Below, piece by piece: positions 23,970 through 35,229 of a DNA stretch of 64,000 nt. The DNA lies in assembly GCF_005239225.2 (NCBI RefSeq), contig NC_133300.1, positions 854,848 through 918,847 on the forward strand. Direction: 5' to 3'. Position numbers and translations under genes: made by a program. The notes beneath the pieces were generated by a model. It was not told the DNA's origin. It did not search any database and saw nothing but the letters and a program-made list of their open reading frames with translations. Source of the DNA: Populus alba. Lineage: Eukaryota > Streptophyta > Magnoliopsida > Malpighiales > Salicaceae. Within the stretch, counting starts at the first letter, position 1, and each line of letters starts with the position of its first letter.

Positions 23970-24941
23970 ATGCCTCGTTCAGTACCTTTTGTAAGGCATT
24001 TCGATGAGGCTCCGAGCTTAGTATCAAGGACATGAGAGATATCCTTGCTGGAGTCTTTTTGAGTTGATCCACTATGCAATACTCACTATGCTTGATCAAC
24101 TTTAGAAATTCATTTGACTCCTTCTCTGTTACTGGCTCATTCACCTCTACTTCTTTATCAAGATCCACCATTTCTTTACCTTTGGCCTTCTTCAACTCTT
24201 CAGGTGTAAAACAGCGGCCACTCCGTGTTAGCCCACTAACCTCAGAATAAAATAAAGGGAGAGGGGCTTGAATGTTCGAGGTACAAACATAGTTATATGG
24301 CATTGCACTGTGATCTCTTTTGGTAAAGGAAGGTTTAGTCAAGATCAGCCTTGCGAACCCATTAGCCAAAGGTTGAACTCTACAGACCTCTGATAATTTG
24401 TCTTGGCCTTCCATCATACTCACCTCCTGGTTGCCCCCCAGGGTTTCGAGTCTCAATTCTCCCATGAGTAGCATCTTTGCAACCTTCTGGCGAAACTTGA
24501 CACAATCTTCGATATGATGTCCTCCATCCTGTGGAACTCACAATAGTTATCACTTCCCAATTGACATGTAGTGCTTATGTTTAGGAATCCTGATTGTAAC
24601 AACATATCGTATAACCTCTTCATGGATACCTTCAACATTTGGCCTTGATTGCCAATCTCTATCATGCCCACTCCAGAACTACTACCAGTATGTTTAGGCA
24701 ATGGATTTGAAATGACATTAGGTGGATCTTCAAATGATACCCACCCCATCTTGATGAGTTCTAACAACTTCCTTTTAAAAGCGTAGCAAGTTTCAATTGC
24801 GTGCCCAGAATTACCGGCATGGTATTCGCAAGCGAGTTCTGGCTTGTACCACATAGGAAAAGGCGGTTGGATTTGCGGTAGATGGATTGGGGTTATTTGC
24901 CCAATACTTAGCAATTTAGCGTATAAATCTTTTAAAGGCAT
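23884..24941 (-). pseudogene. Gag C-terminus with zinc-knuckle remnant and gag-protease linker
   Basis: Two overlapping frames (24941 to 24453 and 24474 to 23884) continue the gag product. The first holds WYKPELACEYHAGNSGHAIE followed by TCYAFKRKL, a Cys-His cluster where the nucleocapsid zinc knuckle is expected. The second is a linker with SGLTRSGRCFTPEELKKAKG. The shift between frames shows at least one indel here. Confidence 0.6.
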
Positions 24942-25005
24942 TGGTAATGGAGGTAATTGCTCAGAAGTATATCTGGTATATGGCTTTTGATAGTTGTTTT
25001 GGATA

Positions 25006-26121
25006 TTAGGTGGGGTAATTTATTCTGTTGGTTGGATTTGGAGGCAAGGGTTTGGGAAAGTTCATGTTGGTGAATTGGGGGGTAGATGTTTCTGGGTTTG
25101 GGTAATTTACTCTTTTGCCTTTATACCCTCCCTCTAAGTTGTTAACATCTCCTTCTCTTCTTCTTCCAGAAAATCCCTTTTTCTCTAGAGGCTCCGGTAT
25201 GCGCCCGGCTTTAATGCCTTGTTCTATTCTCTCTGCTACTCGTACAACATCATAAAAATGTTGAGATGAGCTGCCCATCAAATGCTCATAGTAAGGTGCT
25301 TTAAAAGTGTTAGCAAATAAAGTCACCATCTCTGTTTCGATTAAAGGAGGTTGGACATGTGTCGCCTCATCTCGCCATCTTTGTGCATACACCCTGACTG
25401 ACTCTTGGCTTCTCTTTTCCATGGACATCAAGCTTGTTCGATCTGGGGCTATTTCCAGGTTAAATTTATACTGTTTGAGGAAAGCCTCCACCAAATCTTT
25501 CCATGTCTTAATTTTAACAGTTTCCAACCTCATATACCAATTTAAAGCAGAGCCTGATAGACTATCCTGAAAAAAATATATCAGCATTTTATCATTATGG
25601 ATCACTTCAGCCATCTTGTTGCAGTAAGATCGTAGGTGTGTGTTTGGGCACTCTAAACCTGTATATTTGGTAAATTCTGGGATCCTGAAATCTTTTGGTA
25701 CCACGATGTTTGGTACCAAACATACATCAGCTGCTCGTGTTGGGTCAAACCAATCATTTCCTTCTACAGCTCTCAACCGTTCCTCTAATGCAGATATCTT
25801 ATCTTGGCTTATGAAATTGCTTGACCTACTATCAACAGGCCCATCCGTCGTTAAATCCACGGTGGGTAGCGTGTGAGCTGGCCGAATAGGGATGGCTGGC
25901 GCAAAATGTTGTTCTGTTACTGAATCTGCCCCCAGAATTGGTGATGCTATGGGAATATGTGATATGGGTGAACTCGTAGCTGGCTGGGCGGATGTTCCCT
26001 CCCCACTTTTTGCTTTTAACAGTTGTTCAAGCAGATTAGACATCCGTGACACTTCACTTTTCACTGATTCTAGCTCGCTCTGGTAGCGGGATTCTAGGTG
26101 AGCCCTCTCTTCGTGTTCCAT
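25006..26121 (-). pseudogene. Gag capsid region of the Tat/Ogre-like element
   Basis: 371-aa frame. Residues about 20-45 form a short coiled-coil-like stretch; the retrotrans_gag core follows with FRIPEFTKYTGLECPNTHLR, SLSGSALNWYMRLE, TWKDLVEAFLKQYKFN and VYAQRWRDEATHV. It would form the virus-like particle shell in the cytoplasm. Intact over this length but cut by a stop at 25006; the protein is then continued in another frame. Confidence 0.75.
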
Positions 26122-26434
26122 TCTTGTTCTGAATCTGGTGTAATGGACCTTATGTGGGGGACCTATGTTTCAACTGTGGTATGCAAATGACATATTATAA
26201 ACAAATGTATGATGTAAGTAGGATGCGTATGTATATTTTAATGAACTGATTCATGACTTTCGTAATCCTTTAGGCAAGATTTCTGAGCTGAACTGATTGC
26301 TGTAAAGAGTATTTGCCAAGTTCTTTATCAGTAACATTCAAGTGGAAAGAAAGATAGGTTATAACCTTTTTATAACAAAACTGAAGCTTGTACAAAAAGG
26401 TATAAATCAAACAGCACTTAATACAAAAACTATT

Positions 26435-28738
26435 TTACAAGGCATCCCCCTTATCAGCTAAGTCTTCAACAAATGAAATGAGAGCCCCCATATATTCTCG
26501 ATATTTTGTAACACTATTTCCAACTTGGGTAGCTTGTTGCATCATCCTCTCCGCATAACGAGCCACTTGCCCAATCTGTTTCGTCATATGTCTTATTTTT
26601 GCATGCAACAAGACGTTATCGGTGATTATCACTTCATTGCTGGCCCTTAAGGCTTCATTGCTCCTTTCTAATGTTCGGACCATTGTCTCAAACAATGTTA
26701 ATGTAGTCCTGACTCTTTGTAATTCTTCTCTTGCGATGTCTAGCTCAGCGATTTTGGAGTTCATTTGAATTGTAAAGCTGTCAATATCTTGACATTCCTG
26801 GCACACTTGCTTCAGCTCATGTAACTCTTTTTCTATTTCACCATAATGTCTTCTTAGCCGCTTTTCTTGTATTTCCAACTCAGATTGTAGAATCATTATC
26901 TGTTCTTTTGAATCCTCAGCCCTTTTCTGGTAATCTCTTCTATCCACCTTGGCAGTCTTTCTCATACTTCTCTCTTCCTCCAACTGTACCATATATTGGG
27001 CACGTGCTCTTCTTTCTTCTTCTATGTCGGGGTGGACTTGTCGATTCTTCTCTTTTTCAATTTTTATCTTTCTTATGAAACCGCTCCTTTCTTTCTTCAA
27101 AGAGTCCAATGTCTCTTTATCTGTAATTATCTTGCTTTTCGTTGATTTCATTATCTTGATCAATTCTTTTTCTGTGATCCCATTTTTGTGACTCAGTTTG
27201 TCATTTGCACTTATGAGATCTTTCACCTCCTCCTGGCTTCCTTTGGCTATTGCTTCAGCTATTTCTGCTCTTTTCTGCCATTGTTTGCAAGATATTAGTT
27301 GCTCCTCTTTCTCTTCGAGTTGTTGTTTTAAGCAATTCCTCATCATATTTTCTTCTTCTACTTGTTTTTCCAGGACTTGTTGCTGTCTTTTGCTTTTGCC
27401 GAGGTCTGTGCCACATCTCTCCAACTGTCTTCTTAGTTCTTCCTCATGAAGAGTCCTTTTTCTTTTTGGATGCTCCATTATTGACTCAAGATGCTCATGT
27501 GTTGAAGACTCTATTACCCCAGGAAGCTTTCCATTTCTCCAGCTTGTATAATTCTGACTGACAGATGAGTCAAACATGCTGCCTTCTTCCTTTTTCACCA
27601 GAACAGGCCTTTCCCAGTCTTGTTGAATGAGTTCCATTTCTTTGAAGTATGGTTGTTGTTTGAATAATCCCATGAAATCTGCTAAACCCAGAGTTCTTGG
27701 TGCATACTGCATTCCTCCTAACTGTCTTGTTACCAATGCTGGGGCATAACTGATGTATCCCGTTACACCAATTAGGGGAACCCATACCTTACTTCCACAA
27801 CTCATTATACAGACTGTGTTGTTCATCCATGGTGCTTTCCATTTGAAGTTGCTTTGTGGTAGTGTAGAATATTTCTTTATCCATGCTTTCTCATCCCAAT
27901 GTCTCCAAGTCTCTTCTATTGTAACTTTCAATGGTCGAAGGTCGAACCACCAGAAGTTGTTGAAGATGTCCCTTGGTGTCTCAATATGACTGATAATCCA
28001 TAAGTATAACATAGGGACACAACATCTCATTACCCCCTTGCCATTTATTCTACAATGGTTGAGTGACAACATGGTTTCGGCCAAAATTGCTGAAGAAGGA
28101 TTGATCTGATCATACTCGTATTCTAAAAATATGCTTGCGGCTTCCAAACTGATGACCCCAATTTCAGACGGAAACAATACGAGGCCAAAAATGGCGAAAG
28201 CCACCAATCGGTATCGTTCATCTCCTAATCTGCCTTCCTCAAAGTTTTTCTTCATCCTAGCTTCAATGACCTTCCATTTAAAACCCCCATTAGCTATTCT
28301 GCATTGACTGATCATTCCCAGGCCTAACATCTTTATCACCTCCGCGGCTGTGCCTTCAAAATTTCGTCTGAGGTAAATTCTGTGGCTTTTATTTGGAAAA
28401 TCCAGGATCCTCTCATATTCCTCCAAGGTAGGTGTCATATCTATGCTCCCAAAAGTAAAACATCGATAACTAGGATCCCAAAAGGTTACTAGGGCTTTGA
28501 TTGCTGTTGTTTGTAAGGGTAGCCTCATTAGTTGAGCAATTCTTCCATATCGCCTTTCGAAAAGTGTATCGTCAACATATCTCATTATGGGCCATATTTT
28601 CTCCAAGTCATTGATTGTGTGATTTATTTTGGTAATCTCGGGTAATGTACTGATATTGATTCTTGGACAGTTTCCTTCAGCTACCTGGGTCAGCTCAGAT
28701 TCTTGCCCAAACTTGTGAAAAGATTGATACTCAGTCAT
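26435..28738 (-). CDS. Extra ORF (ORF1) upstream of gag, 767 aa: plant-mobile-domain-like N-terminus and long coiled coil
   Basis: Uninterrupted frame starting at ATG 28738. The N-terminal half (about residues 50-400) has FERRYGRIAQLMRLPL, ALVTFWDPSYRCFTFGSIDM and TPTLEEYERILDFP, a pattern of the transposon-type plant mobile domain (similar proteins are named DUF7745 in some annotations, from memory). The C-terminal half (about 420-740) is rich in E, K, Q and R with leucine spacing expected of a long coiled coil. It lies between the leader and gag, the ORF1 position of Ogre elements, where its role is unknown. It is the only intact frame of this element. Confidence 0.75.
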   Translation of the reverse strand: MTEYQSFHKFGQESELTQVAEGNCPRINISTLPEITKINHTINDLEKIWPIMRYVDDTLFERRYGRIAQLMRLPLQTTAIKALVTFWDPSYRCFTFGSIDMTPTLEEYERILDFPNKSHRIYLRRNFEGTAAEVIKMLGLGMISQCRIANGGFKWKVIEARMKKNFEEGRLGDERYRLVAFAIFGLVLFPSEIGVISLEAASIFLEYEYDQINPSSAILAETMLSLNHCRINGKGVMRCCVPMLYLWIISHIETPRDIFNNFWWFDLRPLKVTIEETWRHWDEKAWIKKYSTLPQSNFKWKAPWMNNTVCIMSCGSKVWVPLIGVTGYISYAPALVTRQLGGMQYAPRTLGLADFMGLFKQQPYFKEMELIQQDWERPVLVKKEEGSMFDSSVSQNYTSWRNGKLPGVIESSTHEHLESIMEHPKRKRTLHEEELRRQLERCGTDLGKSKRQQQVLEKQVEEENMMRNCLKQQLEEKEEQLISCKQWQKRAEIAEAIAKGSQEEVKDLISANDKLSHKNGITEKELIKIMKSTKSKIITDKETLDSLKKERSGFIRKIKIEKEKNRQVHPDIEEERRARAQYMVQLEEERSMRKTAKVDRRDYQKRAEDSKEQIMILQSELEIQEKRLRRHYGEIEKELHELKQVCQECQDIDSFTIQMNSKIAELDIAREELQRVRTTLTLFETMVRTLERSNEALRASNEVIITDNVLLHAKIRHMTKQIGQVARYAERMMQQATQVGNSVTKYREYMGALISFVEDLADKGDAL

Positions 28739-29258
28739 GATTTCAGTTCAACCTATAATGATGATTGTTACATGATTAAATGCAACATGCAAATAACAAT
28801 AAAGTAATATATTTACAGTAACACAAATCCTAAGGTTACGTTCTAATCATTATGTGAGACAAAAAAAAAAAGAAGGTAGGTTTTCTACCTAGTCTCAAAA
28901 AAGGTCTCATATCTGCCCAGTGACGGCCTTCATAAAGGCAGTAATGGGGGCGTTGCAAGGAACGGTTAAAGCACGTATGCCCACCATTACCAAGCAGGCA
29001 CTCAGATATGAGTTGGGTGTTTCACGCATCTGAACCCGACCAATAGTCATAGGGCAGATCGTTAATACCCCACTTAAACTTAAAGGCTTGTGTATTCGTT
29101 TCAACAAATTAAAGCATTGACATATATATACAGGAATTAAAGTGCGTAAGCAATAAAAAGAAAGAAATGCATAAAAAAAAATAAACATGCAAAAAAAAAA
29201 AAATAATAAAAAAAAAAAATAAAAAAAATCAGACAAAAACAAAGCTTAGTCCACAAGA
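28739..29258 (-). other. Retrotransposon leader between primer site and ORF1
   Basis: Non-coding leader with long A runs at about 29160-29230 (T runs in the element's sense). The open frame at 28907-29242 on the minus strand is mostly Phe from these runs and is not considered a gene. Confidence 0.5.
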
Positions 29259-29276
29259 TCCCCAGTGGAGTCGCCA
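29259..29276 (-). other. tRNA primer binding site of the Tat/Ogre-like element
   Basis: The minus strand reads TGGCGACTCCACTGGGGA three bases inside the LTR border at 29280. It starts with TGG, complementary to a tRNA CCA end, and has the length of a primer site. A tRNA-Arg primer is known for Ogre elements; the exact tRNA here was not tested. Confidence 0.7.
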
Positions 29277-29279
29277 TTC

Positions 29280-30933
29280 TGTCGCACGTGTGCGGCGGCG
29301 CAGCGATCGTCCACCCTCAAGGGAAAATTTGAATAATTTATTCCTGGCAAATAGGGAGAGACAAGGAATTCTTGTCTCTATATGTGAAAATATGGACTGG
29401 GAGTCGCCACCTAGTATTCTGGTTACTAGGAACCTTAACTGGTCTTTAGAGATCGGGTACGGAGACTGGTTGCGTAAAGGGAAGGTATTAGCACCCCAAC
29501 TACGCCCTACCTAAGGTAGGCTGCATTGTTTTAATGTCTGATAAAATCTAAGGTCTTGTTTGTGGTTTTTTTTTTTTATTGTTCGGAATACGCATTACAT
29601 GTAATGTCATATCCCAAGTTCTATAAAAAAATAATAATAATAAATTAAATATCCGGAATATGTATTACGTATAATGTCATACCCTAGATATTAAAAGATA
29701 AACAAAATAAATTTTTTTTGTTGTTTTTTTTGAAATTTTGGCCAATATTCTCTTGACTTTAATAAACTGGTTATTAAAGCCAAAATGCATGCTAAAACAT
29801 TATTGTTTTTTTTTTTTATGAAAAATACAAAAATGATTTTTTTTTTTGAGACATTTGGCCGTATGCACAAAAACATTTTTTTCTCTTTTTTTTTTTAATT
29901 TTTGTTTTTTTTATATTCTTGAAAAGCTGAAAAACTGGGTATTTTCAGTACCGGATTTATATTTTACGACATAAAAATATTGCTCGATATTAAATCAAAA
30001 TGACATAAAAACTACGCGGAAATATTATAAAATGCTGAAATAAATATTTTGATTTTTTTTTTTTAATGGGTCGGGTGAACAGTATCATGTGAACAGTACC
30101 ACGGGACAAAACGGGGTATTTTAATACCGGATTTATATTTTTACGATGTAAAATACAGACGATATTAAGCAAAATGATAGAAGAAAATGTGCTTTTTAAA
30201 AAATATATATAAAATTATAACAACAAAAAAATAATAATAATAAAATAAAAATGGGCCGGACCCGGCCCAAATGCATGGGCCGGGCCGACCAAGCCTATTT
30301 ACATGGGCTGGGCCGACGGCCCAGCCCAGACCCAAACGGGCTGGTTACTGTGCATCAGCACAGTAACCAGCCCTTCGTTATTTGCAGAACGTGAATTAAT
30401 TCACGTTCTGCATGAAGGCGCAGTAAATCATAAACAAAGCGAGGCAGAGGCGGGGCAACAGGATGGCGTACCTGCGGTGGCGTCGAGGCGGTGCTGCTGG
30501 CGGCGGAGGCACGGTGGCCGGCGGTTTTCCTTCTCTCTCTCTCCTCTGTTTTTGTTCTCTTCTCTGCCGAATCTCTTCCTTCTTCTTTTTTTCTTTTTTT
30601 TTCTTTCTGTTTCTCTCGTCTCTCTCTACCCTCTTTATTTCGTGGAATCCTTCTCCTACTCCCTCTCTCCTTTTTTTCAGTCCCGTTCCCCTGTTTTTAT
30701 AGGAAAAAACAGGGGGAACGTCACGGTGGGGCGGCCAACAGTGGCCGCCCCCCCCCAACTATCGAAGTGGCCGACAAAAGTATGTAAGTGGCTGAATTGT
30801 AGGCGTCTTATTGAGCCAAATCCGGGAAAGAAGTTCGGCGAAAAGTGGAGAAGAAAAAAATTTCTTCTCCCCTGTTCTCTGCGTGCGCAGGGAAGAAGAC
30901 AATGGTGCCGTTTCAAAACGGCACCGTTTTGCG

Positions 30934-30983
<50 letters not shown>

Positions 30984-31568
30984 AACAGTACGTGAAACGG
31001 CGCCGTTTTGGTCAAAACGCGCCGTTTCATTTAAAAGGAAAAGGCGGTAAAACATGTCAGATTCAAATTGCGTCCCTCAATTTGCGCGCGTTTTACGATT
31101 TCGTCCTTGGTCTCGGATTTCTTCAATTAAGTCCTTAATTGGCCATTAAACTTCATTTGTATGCAATTAAGCCCCTGATTTGACCAAATTAACTTCCAAA
31201 AATTATAATTTGACCCTAGAAAATTAATTTCTTCCAATTAAAGCCCAAAATAACTCCAAAAATCAATTTTTCTTGCAATTAAAACCTCTATAAATTCAAT
31301 TAAACCTTCAATAAAATTTAATTGAGTCCATAAACTTCTAATTTTGCATTTTTCTTCCACAAATTGAATTTTCTTTATCATCGGGGCTCTCATCAGTCAA
31401 ATGATATACTGTCAAAAATTAATTTTTGATTTTTGAACATCCTTAATCAATTTTTTTGAGCATTTTTAGGGCGCTCTGACATTTTTTCACTGTTATATTT
31501 TTTAATAATATATTTTTTTTGATTTTTTTTGTATTTTTTAGGTGAGGACCCAAAAATGGGTTACAACA
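29280..31568 (-). mobile_element. Complete 2.3 kb LTR (5' LTR of the minus-strand Tat/Ogre-like element)
   Basis: TGTCGCACG... at 29280 to ...GGGTTACAACA at 31568. Contents along the plus strand: GC-rich start, 'ggtattttcagtacc'-type repeats, GGCCGGACCCGGCCC-type GC tracts, a 15-bp stem hairpin (30338-30373), a perfect 26-bp palindrome (30385-30410), a pyrimidine-rich tract (30530-30690), T run (30940-30980), 'aacggcgccgtttt' palindromes, AATT-rich tail. The right neighbour is the F-box duplication, which starts at 31569. Confidence 0.8.
30338..30410. promoter_or_regulatory. Hairpin and adjacent perfect palindrome inside the LTR
   Basis: Stem gggctggttactgtg (30338-30352), loop catcag, matching arm cacagtaaccagccc (30359-30373). 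Next to it lies a perfect 26-bp palindrome with half-site cagaacgtgaatt (30385-30410). The older copy at about 7339-7410 keeps both, with mismatches in the second. Role unknown: an RNA structure or a dimeric protein site are both possible. Confidence 0.6.
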
Positions 31569-31892
31569 ATATTTATGGGATTCGTTTCAAGAAGAGGAAG
31601 ACAATTGATCATAGAATATAAATAGCACAATAAAATACAAGACATTATTCATTAATTACTCAAAGAAACTTCTTAATTATTTGATTATTATGTAAGGAAA
31701 CAGAGAATGACTGCTCCTCCTATTGAGTTACATGGATCAACAGTATATTACTCTGCATCTCCTTGTCAACGACATATTCAAACTGAAATCTCTAAATTCT
31801 ACTGATAAAAAAACTGTCTCATACCATGCGATGCTTTCTTCAGCTTTATGCGAGTCTATTGTGCTAGCGCTTCAGCTTCCCAGTGTTCATTT

Positions 31893-33023
31893 CTATCCTT
31901 GAATGAGACTAGCTAGGCTCCCCCGATAAACGAAAATTCCTTCGCACGAATGAATATCTTTTATATATCCAAGATCAGTTATTTCTTGGGTAATAATGTC
32001 AAATAAGGTTAGTTTCTTACAAGGGCCACATTCAAAGATAAACTTACTGTTCTTCCAATGCGCAATTGGTGAAATCCGTCCATATGAACCAGTCCCAACA
32101 GTGAATTGTTTTGTCCAACATCCCTCCTTCAACGTCCATATCTCAAGAAAATCCTTGATGTCATGAACAGTAAGCAAAGCAAGGGAGTCATGGTATACTG
32201 AAAGAACAGTTTCCCTGGCTGGCTTGTCATAGTCTGGTAGCTGCATATCTTGGATCAAATCAGTAGCCAAATCAAAAGAAATAATGGCTTCGTCATAAGT
32301 TTTCCCACCAGAATAATCTGATCCCAACCAGTAAAAAACTCCATTCAAACAAATGTAACATTTATTGTTGCTCAATAACTTGTAATTTTGTGGCAAATCT
32401 CCCCAATATCTCCAAGAATCAGTACTTAATGAGTACACAAAGACTGATAAAGGATAACGAATTTTGCTATTTGTTTTGCTCCAACTTTTAATAACAATCA
32501 CCTTGTAATCTTTAGTTACTCTATCAAATCCAAAACCAAAAACTTCCTTGACACCAGCATAAAAGCTGAGGGATGGGAGATTGGGTTTCCTTATTAGTGG
32601 AGGTAAGGTTTTCAGTTCATTGGTTGCAGGGTTCCATAGAGCACGATGATCCCTATAAGAATAACGGTCCAGGTAGAATATCCCATTGCAAGGACCACAG
32701 ATGAAGGAATTATATATGGGCCTTTCACGCAGTTCTTCGTATGATAAAATTGTAGATGTTTCATCTACCAAGAATTCATACAACGCAAGCTCTCCTAATT
32801 TAGTTACGAAATACTGAGCAAAGAAAGTATCACTATCGTCATAGTTGTCATAGTAATTATTAAGATGCTTGGCTATGAAAGCTTGGCTAGTAATGATCGC
32901 ATACCATGACCTGCAAACGCACTTGAATTGCACTAGAGCTTTCACCGGCAGCCACGATAGAATCTCAGTTATCAAATCTTCAGGTAATGGATCTTCGATC
33001 TTGATTGCCTTTCCTTTCAACAT
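31893..33023 (-). CDS. F-box protein with F-box-associated (FBA/kelch-like) domain, copy 1
   Basis: Likely substrate receptor of an SCF E3 ubiquitin ligase. 376 aa. F-box near residues 13-58 (LPEDLITEILSWLPVKAL, FKCVCRSWYAIITSQAF), followed by an F-box-associated domain (GPCNGIFYLD, LWNPATNELKTLPPL, GFGFDRVTKDYKVI, VYSLSTDSWRYWGDLP, LNGVFYWLG, IISFDLATDLI, WTLKEGCWTKQF). Start at MLKGKAIKIEDP (33023), conserved in copy 2. Single exon, no stops, so likely functional; the target is unknown. It lies 300 bases from the LTR at 31568, which may affect its 3' end. The product differs from copy 2 by about ten residues. Confidence 0.9.
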   Translation of the reverse strand: MLKGKAIKIEDPLPEDLITEILSWLPVKALVQFKCVCRSWYAIITSQAFIAKHLNNYYDNYDDSDTFFAQYFVTKLGELALYEFLVDETSTILSYEELRERPIYNSFICGPCNGIFYLDRYSYRDHRALWNPATNELKTLPPLIRKPNLPSLSFYAGVKEVFGFGFDRVTKDYKVIVIKSWSKTNSKIRYPLSVFVYSLSTDSWRYWGDLPQNYKLLSNNKCYICLNGVFYWLGSDYSGGKTYDEAIISFDLATDLIQDMQLPDYDKPARETVLSVYHDSLALLTVHDIKDFLEIWTLKEGCWTKQFTVGTGSYGRISPIAHWKNSKFIFECGPCKKLTLFDIITQEITDLGYIKDIHSCEGIFVYRGSLASLIQG

Positions 33024-35229
33024 CTCTCCCTTTTGGCTTCTGCAACCTTGTATATATATATAAAAGTCAGAGATAAAATCATTGTCACCTTGCTTTTAAA
33101 ATACAACTGAAAACCCTTTTGCTAACGTATTTAAGGAAAGTGTCACCCTAAACCCTACACAATCAATTATAATCTTCACAGTTATGAAGTACGAAGAAGA
33201 AGAGAACGAAACAACAAACGTACGTAATGCTGTAATAACAAAAAAAGAAAGAGAATAAAATTGAAGTTGAAACGTGAAAAGTTAATGTATAAGGTTAAAG
33301 AAAGCAAACCTCAGACAGATTTAAGGTTGAAGGAAACAAACCTCCGAGTTTGATATTTAGAACAAGGCTCCCATGCCGGATACCCTAATATATAGCTTAT
33401 TTTTATATTGCCAAAAGTCCTGACCCTAAAAAGTTTGTCTCATTGTCTCCCAGTTTTGGACTTTTAGTAGTAAGCCCATAAAACCAAACGAATAAGAAAA
33501 GGGTATTTTTCTACATGTTACCCAAGACAAGATAGGAGCCCAATGGGCCTCTCTATAATCATTCCATCAATTTTCCATAGAAAATAGTATTTTTCCCGTA
33601 TATGTTCCTATTGTTTTGTTCTTTTTCCTAGAATACGATTATTTCTTTCAATTTAAGGTTTGAAAAATAGTTTAATTAAACAACTGTTTTGAAAAATAAA
33701 AGAACGGTTGTAAATTGAATTTCTCTGAATAGATATATAGTAGGTATTGAGGGAATAAAAGGCAGATTAAGAATTTTAAAAATATTAATATTATCTAATA
33801 TTAAAGTTGTTCCGGGGCACAACTTTCTTTGAGTTAAGCACAACTTCTTTCGAGCTAGGGCACAACATGTTCTGTGTCCATCACTCAAATATATATCACC
33901 TCCAAAACACAAAATAAAGCATAAATATGCACAAAATTGGTGATAAGACAATCACAATACTAAGTATAGAGGACTTAAAATATGTATATTTTTCAATCCT
34001 TTTGTAATTTTTTTATTTATTAACATGAATATTCATGTCAACTCGCTTATATCTCGGCTAATTCTACGGACTCTAAAATTAATAATCATGTAAGTTTTTA
34101 GTAGTTTTATGTTTATGAGATTCGAACTGATAATTTTTTAAAAAACAAATTTAAAACCTGAATAATTAATCTATAGATTATTTTTTACTTGTTCTCGAGC
34201 ACAAGAACCTCAAGGCAATGAGAAAACAAAATAAGAACGACTATCTAACCTAAACTGCTCCATCTTTGTAGGACTCACAGTGACACTTAGCACGTGGATT
34301 TAGTGGATGAATTGTAGACTCGTGAGGGTTTACTAGGATAATACCCACAAAACTTACATTGCACATCTAACAACTACTCATAAATGTCCAGTCTTTTTCA
34401 ACTCATTTCAATAATAAACACAACATAAATTATCAAATCAGATCAACAACATATATAATTAATGGGTTTTTTAAATAAAAGTGTTGTTTAACCACTATTT
34501 AAATAACTTTTTTTTTCTTTCTTCTTCTTTGATTTCTCTCTTTTCTTTCTTTAAACCTAGAAAACAATGATGGTGCTTCTGTGTCGTTCATCGTCGCAAA
34601 CTGCTGTCATTTGATAAGATTTCCATAAAAAAAAAACGTTTTTTGTAAGCCCACCCCCTCGTCAATCCAAATACACCCTTCTTTTATCCTAAACCATTAG
34701 CATGTTGGAAAGCACTTAATTTCTTTTTGAGCTCCACTCATTAGCATGTTGGGTTATGGAGGAGCTAATATATCTGGCTTCTCTTAATAGTGCTTTACTC
34801 AACTTACTTTAGAGTGCTAACTTCAGTATTAACAAAAGGGTATTTTCATCAGAGCATATTTTAAATTTAAACCAATATCTCAAATCATATATGTTCATAC
34901 CTAACTACTAGTGTATCAATGAAGAAAAAGAATCTTAAGAATTTACCACTAATAAAATATGGACATGGACAGGGAACCATCCATGATTATCATGTGGTAT
35001 AAGTCTAGAATTGACACATGATGCATGGTACTTTCAATGTCACCATGGAAAAATATGGAGAAAGGACCACAGATTTATGGCATGTATCCTTCACGACACC
35101 TACTTTTTTAAGCTAATAAAGGCTTATAGTTGATTATGAACACTTGTGTTCACATCAACCCGAAATATTTGTCATCAAGAGATGTTTTTACATAGTGAAA
35201 AAGATATATTCCTAAGTAAATTATGTAAC
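33024..35229. other. Intergenic region upstream of F-box copy 1, partly duplicated
   Basis: 33024 to about 33990 recurs downstream of F-box copy 2 (43372-43525 plus 50822-51469) and partly a third time at 55975-56400. It presumably carries the F-box promoter and 5' UTR. The rest (34000-35229) is AT-rich with no gene seen. Confidence 0.5.

Larger units (their letters stand above)
22528..31568 (-). mobile_element. Tat/Ogre-like Ty3/gypsy retrotransposon, 5' half, minus strand
   Basis: Read from right to left: 5' LTR (31568-29280), primer site, leader with long T runs, an extra ORF of 767 aa, gag, zinc-knuckle remnant, aspartic protease, and a linker with a GLGYKP motif, then the assembly gap. 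An ORF upstream of gag and a region between protease and reverse transcriptase that may be an intron are hallmarks of the Ogre/Tat lineage. Reverse transcriptase, RNase H, integrase and the 3' LTR are not seen. gag-pro is broken into several frames, so the copy is not autonomous now. No target duplication can be tested, since one end is missing. Confidence 0.8.

Noticed and set aside
28907..29242. Minus-strand open frame of 111 aa in the retrotransposon leader
   Set aside because: Mostly Phe codons from homopolymer runs; no conserved motif.
18784..31568. Reading this interval as one complete retrotransposon with both LTRs
   Set aside because: The two LTRs differ strongly in length and sequence, so they cannot be a pair from one insertion.
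33676..33951. Cys-containing 91-aa minus-strand frame upstream of F-box copy 1
   Set aside because: It is broken in the other two copies of the same duplicated region, which indicates non-coding sequence.
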